NCBI GenBank assembly: GCA_021831685.1 | Contig: JAKBMG010000104.1 | Span: 1-64,000, forward strand | Length of the DNA stretch: 64,000 nucleotides | Reading direction: 5' to 3' | DNA from: Bacteroidota bacterium | Lineage (GTDB): Bacteria; Bacteroidota; Ignavibacteria; Ignavibacteriales; Ignavibacteriaceae | Part shown: one piece after another, positions 16,596 through 24,960 of the stretch | Position numbering within the stretch: the first letter of the stretch is position 1 | How the letters are laid out: each line of letters begins with the position of its first letter | Notes under the pieces: generated by a model | The model's database searches: none | What the model saw: only the letters and a program-made list of their open reading frames with translations | Told to the model about the DNA's origin: nothing | Translations under genes and position numbers: made by a program

Positions 16596-17522
16596 ATGGT
16601 TAAAAAATATCTTAGCGAAGGATCATTATTATTTATCACAATTATTTGGGGAGCCACTTTTGTAATCATCAAAGGAGCTTTAAGTGAAATAACTCCGATG
16701 CTTTTCATCGCTGTTAGATTTACATTAGCCGCAGTTTTACTATTTCCATTTTTCTTTCGCTCCGTGTTAAATTCTTCAAAGGAAACTATAAAAGACGGGC
16801 TCATTCTGGGTGTAATCTATTTCCTTGGGTTCGCTACTCAAACTATTGGACTGCAATATACAACAGCTACAAAGTCAGCATTTATTACCGGTACGTTTGT
16901 ATTGTTTACGCCAATATTCCAATTAATTTTTGAAAAGAAAATCCCGGGAAAAGGAAACCTAATTGGAATATTGTTTGTAATTCTCGGTTTAATTTTCCTT
17001 TCAAGCAAAGGAGAAAACGCACTTGATGTTTTTTCTGAAATCGGAAGCGGATTTAATATCGGAGATTTTTTTACCTTAATCTGTGCTGTGTTTTTTGCAA
17101 TGTATCTTGTTTATCTTGATATATCAAGTAAAAAACACGATTACAAGCCGCTGGTCTTTATCCAAATTTCACTTACCGGCTTATTGGGTATTATTTCTGC
17201 ACTTTTTGTTTCTGCCACTGGATTGCAGACTGAAAAACTTATTATAAACTCTTCTCTTATCTTTGCAATCATCTATACTTCCGTCTTCGCAACAATTATT
17301 GCCAGCACAATCCAAACAAAATTTCAAAAGGTGGTTACTCCAACTAAAGCGGGAATTATTTTATCCTTCGAACCAATTTTTTCTGCCATCTTTGCCTTCT
17401 TCATCTTGACTGAAAAAATTTCTAACTTTGCTGCATTAGGTTGTACACTTATTTTCTTGGGGCTTTTAGTGGCAGAAATTTTTGATAAACTAAATATTTT
17501 TTCAAATGAAAAAGCGAGCTGA
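16596..17522 (+). CDS. EamA/DMT-family transporter
   Basis: 308 residues with ten predicted TM helices arranged as two EamA repeats (~8-140 and ~155-295). Typical features are IIWGATFVIIKGAL at the start and AGIILSFEPIFSAIFAFFILTEKIS in the second repeat. Members export or import small metabolites in the inner membrane; substrate unknown. The 3' end overlaps the acylphosphatase start by 17 bp, so both belong to one transcript. Confidence 0.9.
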   Translation: MVKKYLSEGSLLFITIIWGATFVIIKGALSEITPMLFIAVRFTLAAVLLFPFFFRSVLNSSKETIKDGLILGVIYFLGFATQTIGLQYTTATKSAFITGTFVLFTPIFQLIFEKKIPGKGNLIGILFVILGLIFLSSKGENALDVFSEIGSGFNIGDFFTLICAVFFAMYLVYLDISSKKHDYKPLVFIQISLTGLLGIISALFVSATGLQTEKLIINSSLIFAIIYTSVFATIIASTIQTKFQKVVTPTKAGIILSFEPIFSAIFAFFILTEKISNFAALGCTLIFLGLLVAEIFDKLNIFSNEKAS

Positions 17523-17781
17523 AATAATAGCCTCCGGTTTAGTGCAAGGAGTTGGTTTTAGATATTACGTTTCACGCCATGCACAAAGTTTGGGACTAAC
17601 CGGCTTTGTAAAAAATCTTTTTACAGGTGAGGTTCAAACTATTGTGGAAGGTGAGGTTGCTCTTATTGAAGAACTTTTTCTTAAAATTAAAATTGGTCCT
17701 TCTCACGCTTCCGTTAATAATTGTAAAATTATCTGGCACGAGTTGAAAAATGAATTTAATAGTTTTGAGGTAAGATTTTGA
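17506..17781 (+). CDS. acyP: Acylphosphatase
   Basis: A 91-residue enzyme hydrolysing acyl phosphates such as carbamoyl or 1,3-bisphosphoglyceryl phosphate. The phosphate-binding loop [10 protein letters not shown] holds catalytic R19, and N37 lies in [11 protein letters not shown]; both key residues are present. It overlaps the transporter upstream and the ispF start (TTGA) downstream, so translation is coupled across three genes. Confidence 0.94.
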   Translation: MKKRAEIIASGLVQGVGFRYYVSRHAQSLGLTGFVKNLFTGEVQTIVEGEVALIEELFLKIKIGPSHASVNNCKIIWHELKNEFNSFEVRF

Positions 17782-18266
17782 TTGAAGATTTTAGAACAGG
17801 AATCGGTTTTGACGTTCACGCATTTGCTGAAGGAAGAAAATTAATTTTGGGCGGAATTGAGATTCCTTACGAAAAAGGTCTGCTCGGTCATTCCGATGCC
17901 GATGTTCTTCTCCATGCCGTTTCAGATGCCTTGCTTGGAGCGCTGGCATTAGGCGATATTGGTCAACATTTCCCGGATAGCGACCCAAAGTATAAAAATG
18001 CAGATAGCGTTCTTTTGCTAGAGCTTGTTTACCAACTCATAAAAGAGAAAGGCTACCAACTCGGAAATCTCGATGCCGTTGTTGTTATGCAAAGACCAAA
18101 AATATCTCCATTTATTTATCAAATGAGAAATCGAATTGCTGAAGTTCTCCAAACAAATATCGATATGATTTCCGTTAAGGCAACTACTACCGAAAACCTT
18201 GGATTTATCGGAAGAGAAGAAGGCGTTTCGGCATTTGCAACTGTTCTAATTATTAAAAAAAAATGA
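17778..18266 (+). CDS. ispF: 2-C-methyl-D-erythritol 2,4-cyclodiphosphate synthase
   Basis: Fifth enzyme of the MEP isoprenoid pathway, making the cyclic diphosphate and releasing CMP. Zinc ligands D12 and H14 (GFDVHAF) and H46 are present, together with the [12 protein letters not shown] motif and the family ending [14 protein letters not shown]. Start is TTG, chosen because GAGG lies 7 bases upstream and it begins exactly at the family N-terminus; it overlaps the acylphosphatase stop. Other MEP genes are not in the window. Confidence 0.96.
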   Translation: MIEDFRTGIGFDVHAFAEGRKLILGGIEIPYEKGLLGHSDADVLLHAVSDALLGALALGDIGQHFPDSDPKYKNADSVLLLELVYQLIKEKGYQLGNLDAVVVMQRPKISPFIYQMRNRIAEVLQTNIDMISVKATTTENLGFIGREEGVSAFATVLIIKKK

Positions 18267-18267
18267 T

Positions 18268-18888
18268 ATGATAGAAAATATTCTTGACTTATTCTCCAAT
18301 CTAAATCCTGTTTGGATTTATTTTGCACTCTTTCTTTTTGCATTTATTGAAAATGTTTTTCCCCCTTCTCCGAGTGACTTAGTTGTTATAGTCGGTGGTT
18401 CATTAATCGCGACAGATTCACTCCATTTTGTTCCGACATTATTATTTACCACTGCCGGAAGCGTTCTAGGATTCATGTCCCTTTTTTTTATCGGTAGCCA
18501 ATTGGATAAAAAAATTGTTCGAGCCGGAAAGATTAAATTCATTTCTGTTAAAGGCTTGGAAAATGCTGAAAATTGGTTTGGGAAGTATGGATACATTATC
18601 ATTTTAGCAAACAGGTTTTTGCCCGGTACTAGATCAATCATTTCTTTGTTTGCAGGTTTAAGCGAATTGAAATTTAAGAAAACAACTCTTTTGGCTACAA
18701 TTAGCGCCCTATTTTGGAATTCTATTGTCATTTACCTGGGTTTTATTTTCGGCAGAAATATCCATAAGGTTGATAATTATATTTCAACTTATAGTAGACT
18801 CATTCTCGTTGTTACAATATTTATTGCGGCAGTTTTTGTAGTGAGATATCTTTTTAAGAAAAGAAAGAAGAACAAAATTGAGTTTTAA
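18268..18888 (+). CDS. DedA-family membrane protein
   Basis: 206 residues with about five TM or re-entrant segments. The DedA hallmarks are visible: ENVFPPSPSDLVVIVGG near the N-terminus and the NRFLPGTRSIISLFAGLSEL segment containing the conserved Arg. DedA/VTT proteins move lipids across the bilayer (for example undecaprenyl phosphate or phosphatidylethanolamine) and support envelope stability. It begins one base after the ispF stop and overlaps the lnt start, consistent with an envelope role alongside lipoprotein processing. Confidence 0.9.
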   Translation: MIENILDLFSNLNPVWIYFALFLFAFIENVFPPSPSDLVVIVGGSLIATDSLHFVPTLLFTTAGSVLGFMSLFFIGSQLDKKIVRAGKIKFISVKGLENAENWFGKYGYIIILANRFLPGTRSIISLFAGLSELKFKKTTLLATISALFWNSIVIYLGFIFGRNIHKVDNYISTYSRLILVVTIFIAAVFVVRYLFKKRKKNKIEF

Positions 18889-20572
18889 CCTTTGGCATAA
18901 CAGAATTAGAATTTCGCCTGAAGAAAAAAGGGTAAAACGAAAAGAAAGATTACTTCTGATTCTTAGTGGTATACTCATGGGGGTTGGCTTTCCACCGTTT
19001 CCTTTTCCGTTTACTCTTTTTCTATTTGTAGGATTAATCCCATATTTTATTGTAATTGAAAAAAGAAAAACCTTAGCAGAAATAAACCGCGCTACTTATC
19101 TTACTTTTTTTGTTTTTAGCGTCATCACCCTTTATTGGGTTGGCAGTTGGCAAAAGGAATCTGATCCGTTTTTAATGATTGCCGGCGGCACGTTACTTTT
19201 TTTTGAACCGATATTATTCTTGATCCCTTCAACTCTTTTTTATTTGGCGAAAAAATCTTTTTCCGGAACTGTCGCACTTTTTTTGTTTCCTATGTTTTGG
19301 GCTGCCTACGAATATCTCTATATGCTTACCGACATAAGCTTTCCCTGGCTAACGCTGGGACACGGTCTTGCTGAATTTATTCCCTTCATCCAAATTGCAG
19401 ATACAATTGGTGCTGTTGGTTTGTCTATTATTGTTATCTATATAAATATTTTTTTGTATAAAGCCTTTTTCAATCTAAAATTATCGAAAAGAAAATTTCT
19501 ATTACATCTATCAACAGCACTAATTATTTATATCCTTATACTTGGGTATGGTTTTTTTAGACTAGATACTTTTCACGTTTCAAGCAAAATAATTAAAGTT
19601 GGACTAATTCAGCCAAATTTAAACCCATGGGATAAATGGAACGACAAAAATTTAAACAACTTAACAATCGAATATCTTAATCTTTCGCAGCAAGCCGTTA
19701 ACAAAGGAGCGCGTCTAATTATTTGGCCCGAAACTGCTTTGCCTGTTTTTTTGATGGATGGTTCTTATAGTATTACCCTTGATTCAATTTATAGCTTCCT
19801 GCGACGCAATAACGTTTACCTTCTTACGGGAATGCCTGACGTAAAGTATTTTTATCCCGGGGAAAATGTTCCTTATGATGCTAAAACCAATTCAAGCGAA
19901 AATATTTCCTATGCGACTTATAATGGTATACTCTTGCTTTCCCCCGATACAAGAATTGTTCAGAGATATGCTAAAATGAAGCTCGTTCCTTTTGGCGAAA
20001 GAGTCCCGTTTGTTAGTCAACTTCCTTTTCTTGGAAAGCTAATTAGATGGAGCGTCGGGATTTCAAGTTGGAACGTTGGTAAAGATACTGTCAATTTCAA
20101 ACTCCCTGATATTGAGGGTAACAGACCTCCATTTACAATTTCTTCTAAAGATTCAATCAGTATAAACGGACTTGTATGCTACGAATCTGTATTCCCATAT
20201 TTTGTTACTAATTTTGTTCAGCGCGGTGCCAGGCTTATTGCTGTTGTTACAAATGATAGCTGGTATGGTAAATCAAGCGGGCCATATCAACACAAAGAAA
20301 TTTCCGTATTACGCGCAGTTGAAAACAGACGTACCGTTGTAAGAGCTGCTAATGGTGGAATTAGCTGCATTATAAATCCTCTCGGCGAAACAAAAATAGA
20401 ATCAAGGCTTTTTACTAAGGATGTTATTGTTGGCGATGCACCGTTAGAATCAAAAGAAACTTTTTTTACAAAGTTTCCACTAATTGTCCCGGAGATTTCT
20501 CTTGCGGTTTCATTATGGATATTGGGAATTTTTATTCTGAAAAAGATTAAGAAAAAATGGTTAACGTTATAG
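18878..20572 (+). CDS. lnt: Apolipoprotein N-acyltransferase
   Basis: Inner-membrane enzyme adding the third acyl chain to lipoproteins. The N-terminal ~220 residues carry seven to eight TM segments; the C-terminal nitrilase-like domain holds the catalytic triad E285 (WPETALP), K366 (YAKMKLVPFGE) and C434 (LVCYESVFP). A last TM is at ~540-558. 564 residues is slightly long because of the N-terminal extension from a TTG start that overlaps dedA; a start further in cannot be excluded. Several lipoproteins in the window (SCO, RND adaptor, DUF4097) are potential substrates. Confidence 0.93.
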   Translation: MSFNLWHNRIRISPEEKRVKRKERLLLILSGILMGVGFPPFPFPFTLFLFVGLIPYFIVIEKRKTLAEINRATYLTFFVFSVITLYWVGSWQKESDPFLMIAGGTLLFFEPILFLIPSTLFYLAKKSFSGTVALFLFPMFWAAYEYLYMLTDISFPWLTLGHGLAEFIPFIQIADTIGAVGLSIIVIYINIFLYKAFFNLKLSKRKFLLHLSTALIIYILILGYGFFRLDTFHVSSKIIKVGLIQPNLNPWDKWNDKNLNNLTIEYLNLSQQAVNKGARLIIWPETALPVFLMDGSYSITLDSIYSFLRRNNVYLLTGMPDVKYFYPGENVPYDAKTNSSENISYATYNGILLLSPDTRIVQRYAKMKLVPFGERVPFVSQLPFLGKLIRWSVGISSWNVGKDTVNFKLPDIEGNRPPFTISSKDSISINGLVCYESVFPYFVTNFVQRGARLIAVVTNDSWYGKSSGPYQHKEISVLRAVENRRTVVRAANGGISCIINPLGETKIESRLFTKDVIVGDAPLESKETFFTKFPLIVPEISLAVSLWILGIFILKKIKKKWLTL

Positions 20573-20652
20573 ATTAAATAAACCTAAGAGATTGTTTATC
20601 TTATTATAAATATATTGGTAAAATCAAATTGGAAAGGAAAAATTTTAAAGCT

Positions 20653-21684
20653 ATGAATAATTTTATTGACCTCCGAAGTGATACAGTTACAAAACCTTCT
20701 GAGGAAATGCGTAAAGCGATGTTTAAAGCCGAAGTCGGGGATGATGTTTTTCAAGAAGATCCAACAGTAAATCAACTGCAAGAATATGCTGCGGACCTTT
20801 TAGGGAAAGAAGACTCTCTTTTTGTCTTAAGCGGTGTAATGGGAAATCAAATTTGTCTGAACGTGCTTACCAACCCCGGTGATGAAGTTATATGCGAAAG
20901 AGACGCCCACATTTTTCAATACGAGTCAGGTTCGCCGGCAGCATTAAGCGGAATCCAGATAATGCCTGTCGATGGTAACTCCGGCGTTATTACACCCATA
21001 CAAATTGAGCCCTACATTCGACCGACCTCAGCTTACTACATGCCCCGGACAAAAGTAATCGAAATTGAAAACACTCATAATCGTGCGGGAGGAACTATTC
21101 ATCCAATTGAAAATATTATCAACGTGGGTGAACTAGCAAAAAAATATAATTTATTCTATCACCTTGACGGTGCACGAATTTGGAATGCTTCGGTTGCCTC
21201 AAAAATTTCTGTTAAAGAATATGCATCATACTTCGATACCGTCTCATGCTGTTTATCAAAAGGACTTGGCGCACCGGTGGGCTCTATTATTGCCGGATCG
21301 AGAGATTTTATTAAAGAAGCTTTTCGGGTACGCAAAGCCTGGGGAGGAGGTACACGTCAGATAGGCATTCTCGCTGCTGCCGGTCTCTATGCTTTGAAAA
21401 ATAATATTAACCGTCTTGCGGAAGACCATGAAAAAGCAAAGTTACTTGCCGCGACAATCAATAATTGTAAAAAATTGAAAATAAATTTACAGTCGGTTCA
21501 AACAAACATCTTAATCTTTCAATCTGTCAATATTTCCATTGATGATGCATTGATCCTGTGTAAAGAAAAGGGATTGCTTCTTTCAACGGGTAAACCCGGC
21601 TTCCTCAGGGCAATTACACATCTTGATGTAAGTTTTGATGAAATTAAAATTGCCAGTAAAATTATTGAAGAGGTATTTAATTGA
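20653..21684 (+). CDS. ltaE: Low-specificity L-threonine aldolase
   Basis: PLP enzyme (fold type I) cleaving L-threonine or allo-threonine to glycine and acetaldehyde. It shows the N-terminal DLRSDTVTKPSEEMR, the GDDVFQEDPTVNQLQ segment, HLDGARIWNA and the PLP-Lys context CLSKGLGAPVGS. The ATG at 20653 gives the standard N-terminus; an in-frame TTG at 20629 would add eight residues without family support. The stop overlaps the next start (TTGA). Confidence 0.93.
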   Translation: MNNFIDLRSDTVTKPSEEMRKAMFKAEVGDDVFQEDPTVNQLQEYAADLLGKEDSLFVLSGVMGNQICLNVLTNPGDEVICERDAHIFQYESGSPAALSGIQIMPVDGNSGVITPIQIEPYIRPTSAYYMPRTKVIEIENTHNRAGGTIHPIENIINVGELAKKYNLFYHLDGARIWNASVASKISVKEYASYFDTVSCCLSKGLGAPVGSIIAGSRDFIKEAFRVRKAWGGGTRQIGILAAAGLYALKNNINRLAEDHEKAKLLAATINNCKKLKINLQSVQTNILIFQSVNISIDDALILCKEKGLLLSTGKPGFLRAITHLDVSFDEIKIASKIIEEVFN

Positions 21685-22112
21685 AAATGGATATAAAAAA
21701 CTTCAAACACAGCATTAAAATTAAGGTTAGATTTTCCGACCTTGATGCAATGAGGCATGTAAATAACGCAACATTTTTGTCTTATCTTGAAGAAGCAAGG
21801 ATTGCTTATTTCAAAGATGTCCTTAACAAACCGATGGAGGGTCTCGATTTCGATGCAGTAGTTGCAAGAATTGAAATCGATTATCAGCAGCCGATAATTC
21901 TTGGGGATGAAGTAGAAATACTCAGTCGTGTTTCAAAAATGGGGAATAAAAGTTCCGATGTGGAACATCTAATTATGGTTAATCGCAAAGGAAATAAAAT
22001 CATTGCAGCTTCTGCCATAACTAAGCTGGTTTCTTATGATTATACCAAACTGACTTCATTCCCAATACCCGAAATCGTAAAGAAACAAATTGAAAAATTT
22101 GAAAAAGGCTAA
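21681..22112 (+). CDS. Acyl-CoA thioesterase (4HBT hotdog fold)
   Basis: 143 residues of the single-hotdog 4-hydroxybenzoyl-CoA thioesterase/YbgC-like type. The active-site segment is RFSDLDAMRHVNNATFLSYLEEARIAYF, with the conserved Asp (D of SDLDAM) and the HVNN helix start. The TTG start has GAGG 8 bases upstream; an ATG two codons on is the alternative. Last gene of the era run; substrate unknown. Confidence 0.9.
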   Translation: MKMDIKNFKHSIKIKVRFSDLDAMRHVNNATFLSYLEEARIAYFKDVLNKPMEGLDFDAVVARIEIDYQQPIILGDEVEILSRVSKMGNKSSDVEHLIMVNRKGNKIIAASAITKLVSYDYTKLTSFPIPEIVKKQIEKFEKG

Positions 22113-22233
22113 ATGTTTTTTTTGAAATAATAGATGATTATTAAAACGGCTAAAAAGCTTATACCACCACCTCGATTTCAGCCAAAAAAAATATTTTATG
22201 CTAGGGAATTCTAATCATTTCGCTAGACAAGAA

Positions 22234-23457
22234 CTATTTCATAAAAATTAATTTTTTTATCTCCACAAAACTTCCAGCCTGCATTCTGTAAAAATACACC
22301 CCGCTTGCCAACTGCTTATTTCCCAATACTAATTGCACACTATAATTTCCTACCGGTTTTTCTTCATTTACTAAAGTTGCTATCTCTCTCCCAAGGGCAT
22401 CATACACCTTTATACTTACAAAACTTTCCTTTTGGACAGCAAAATTTATTGTGGTAGATGGATTAAAAGGATTAGGATAATTTTGCGCCAAGAAAAATTC
22501 TTTGGGATAACTATTTTTGATCTGTTTTACTACCGTTGGTGTAAAAATGTTATTTAATGAAAGCACATATACTCCTAAAGAGCCTGCAAAAATATTTGTG
22601 TCTTTAATAGCCAAAGAAGTAACATCCGAATTTGTTAGTCCTGAATTTATTGGAATCCAATTAAAAGCGTTATTAGTTGATGCAAATACTCCTCCGTTTG
22701 TACCCACAAAAAGCATTGAATCAACCTTTGCAAAAGTCCAAATATATTGAGTATCAAGACCTAATTGTTTCCAATTAGCACCATTATTTGTGGAAAGAAA
22801 AACTCCTTTTTCAGTTCCAGCAAAGAGATTTGTATCACTTATAAACAAAGACCACACATATTGATTCGTTAGTCCCGAATCTATACTGACCCAATTAGTG
22901 CCGTTATCTTTGGAAAGAAAAATTCCTTTTGCAGTGCCGGCAAAAACATTTGTTTCGTTAGGGCTTACAACTAAGGCGTTGACAATAAAATTTGTCAACC
23001 CCGAATTTATTTTCGTCCAGTTTGAGCCGTTATTAGAAGAAAGAAAAATTCCCTTTTCAGTTCCTGCAAAAATATTAGAGCCGCTACTTGCTAATGACCA
23101 TACATATTGACTATCTAATGATGTTTGTGCCCATGTCGCTCCGTTATTTGTTGATAGGAATACCCCGTCACCATAAGTCCCGGCAAAAATATAATTACCG
23201 CCAACCGGATTGGGTAATCCTATTAAAGATGAAATACCCAAACTAGTAAGTCCTGAATCAGGATGTTCCCAAGTTGCTCCGTTATCTGTAGAAAGAAAAA
23301 TTCCCCCTCCACCGGAACCGGCAAAAATATTTGAGTCGATTACTGCAAATGTCCAAACATATTGGTCATTCAACCCTACGGATTTCCATTGTGCAAATGA
23401 GCTGACGTTAAATAGAATAATAAGTAATATTATATATAAAGTATTTTTTTGACTCAT
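22234..23457 (-). CDS. Type IX-secreted BNR/propeller-like repeat protein
   Basis: 407 residues: a signal peptide (~1-22), then about seven repeats of ~40 residues (core NIFAGTEKGIFLSTNNGANW followed by IDSGLTN), which look like BNR/Asp-box or YCF48-type propeller blades with the S-x-D/N-x-G-x-x-W box. A type A sorting domain follows, with AQNYPNPFNPSTTINF, LGREIATL and SGVYFYRMQ near the end. It should be exported by type IX secretion and act at the surface or outside. No catalytic residues are apparent. The repeats are also visible at the DNA level, so copy number may vary between strains. Confidence 0.88.
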   Translation of the reverse strand: MSQKNTLYIILLIILFNVSSFAQWKSVGLNDQYVWTFAVIDSNIFAGSGGGGIFLSTDNGATWEHPDSGLTSLGISSLIGLPNPVGGNYIFAGTYGDGVFLSTNNGATWAQTSLDSQYVWSLASSGSNIFAGTEKGIFLSSNNGSNWTKINSGLTNFIVNALVVSPNETNVFAGTAKGIFLSKDNGTNWVSIDSGLTNQYVWSLFISDTNLFAGTEKGVFLSTNNGANWKQLGLDTQYIWTFAKVDSMLFVGTNGGVFASTNNAFNWIPINSGLTNSDVTSLAIKDTNIFAGSLGVYVLSLNNIFTPTVVKQIKNSYPKEFFLAQNYPNPFNPSTTINFAVQKESFVSIKVYDALGREIATLVNEEKPVGNYSVQLVLGNKQLASGVYFYRMQAGSFVEIKKLIFMK

Positions 23458-23711
23458 AAGAAATTCCTAAAAAATGACAAGGATACGAAATATTGGTTTA
23501 ATCAATCTTGAATTTTTCATTAATAAAGATTGACAAATCTTAATTAATGATAAATTAAATATTTCTATAACTAAATACGCAAAAATATTTCGAATAAAAA
23601 AGGTAGATAAAGAATAGTAAAAAAATATTTAAACTTTGATTTAAATAGGGAAGAGTATCGTTGAGTTTTTATGACATGCATTTAAATGCACATTGAATGA
23701 TATTATAATAA

Positions 23712-23736
23712 ACCCGGCATCAAAATGAAACCGGGT
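23712..23736 (-). terminator. Possible terminator in a 302-bp gap
   Basis: ACCCGG / CCGGGT with a 13-base loop, followed on the minus strand by a T/A-rich stretch. It lies 24 bp beyond the stop of the outer-membrane protein gene. Stem is short and loop long, so this is weak. Nothing else is recognised between the two neighbouring minus-strand genes. Confidence 0.45.
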
Positions 23737-23759
23737 CAGAAATAAAATTGGAAATTCTT

Positions 23760-24665
23760 TTAGAAAACGAATGTTAAGCCGACTTTGAACTGATCATAAA
23801 ATAAAGGTGCGGCGGAATCAAAAGGCCAATTCATTTTGTCTTTACGAAGTTCATATACACCGTAAGAAAGGGCATTCTTCAAAACAAAATTAACAATAGG
23901 TGCAGCATAAGGAGAAGAATCCATAATCTCATTAACAAAGCTATCTATTGCCCACTGTCCTGCTGTTTCAATCGCCACGCTTCCTACCCATTTCCAAAAA
24001 ATATGACGCGGGAAGATTATTGAGTGCTCGTATGCTGCACTTACTTGAAGTTGTGGGACAAGATTTATTTTTAACCCACCTTCCGTACTTGTACCGAAAC
24101 GAAATGAATTGTTGTAAAGATCAATTATACTTTTATCATTCGCATTGGCAGGATCGGAATTAAATTTTAACTGTGACCAATCAATTGAATAATCATAATA
24201 AGGAATTATCTTAAACGAGTTATTTATCTTATAACCATACCCCGAAGCCCAGCCAAAACCAAAGCGCCAAAGATCGGTATTATAATCATCCGAGTTGGAT
24301 GATGTTCCTGATAATTTTGTGGTAATATTACTTAAGCGAAAATAATGAAATCTGTATTTCAAAATATCATCAGATTGCCAAGATGGCTTTTCATTTGAAT
24401 AACCAAGTTTTAATTCGACGAGATTTGGGTTAACAAAACTTCTGTTCAAACCATTTTGGCTCATTTTAGAAAAGCCATACTCAAGCGCGATAGTTGGTTT
24501 GCTAAAAAATTCATTGCCCCAAAAATCAAAATTAAATTGTTGCCGATGGCGATGCTTCCAGTCAGTACTGTTAGAAGATGTTGAATCTTGGTCATTCTGT
24601 GGATAAACAAAGGCAAACGCTGAAAGTGATATTAATAAAATGAAAAGTAATTTTTTGCTATACAT
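23760..24665 (-). CDS. Putative outer-membrane beta-barrel protein
   Basis: 301 residues with a signal peptide (~1-22, ending VYPQ) and alternating aromatic strands throughout, ending KVGLTFVF with a C-terminal Phe, the hallmark of outer-membrane barrels. GGAGG lies six bases ahead of the ATG. No named family was recognised. A hydrophobic helix-prone insert (~215-265, VAIETAGQWAIDSFVNEI) is unusual for a simple barrel. Single gene, with >290 bp free upstream. Confidence 0.65.
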   Translation of the reverse strand: MYSKKLLFILLISLSAFAFVYPQNDQDSTSSNSTDWKHRHRQQFNFDFWGNEFFSKPTIALEYGFSKMSQNGLNRSFVNPNLVELKLGYSNEKPSWQSDDILKYRFHYFRLSNITTKLSGTSSNSDDYNTDLWRFGFGWASGYGYKINNSFKIIPYYDYSIDWSQLKFNSDPANANDKSIIDLYNNSFRFGTSTEGGLKINLVPQLQVSAAYEHSIIFPRHIFWKWVGSVAIETAGQWAIDSFVNEIMDSSPYAAPIVNFVLKNALSYGVYELRKDKMNWPFDSAAPLFYDQFKVGLTFVF

Positions 24666-24960
24666 TTTTTCCTCCAGTTAAATAATTTGTAAGGTAAAAC
24701 AAATCAAACTTTGTGCCGGAAAAGGAATTTAATTTTGTTTTGGAAAATGAATCAGTTTGACATCTGTGAACAAAAATGTGGACATAGATTCCATTAAAAT
24801 ATTCACTTGCTGTAATGTTTTATCAATTAAGACAAGGAACAAACAGGAAAAGTTACCAGCAAATAAAAGAAATTTTTAGAAGAAAGAAAGTTTATTTTAA
24901 TGAACAGAAGAATTCGATGAAATGCGGTAAATAGATTTGACAAGAAGCTAGGAAATTAGG

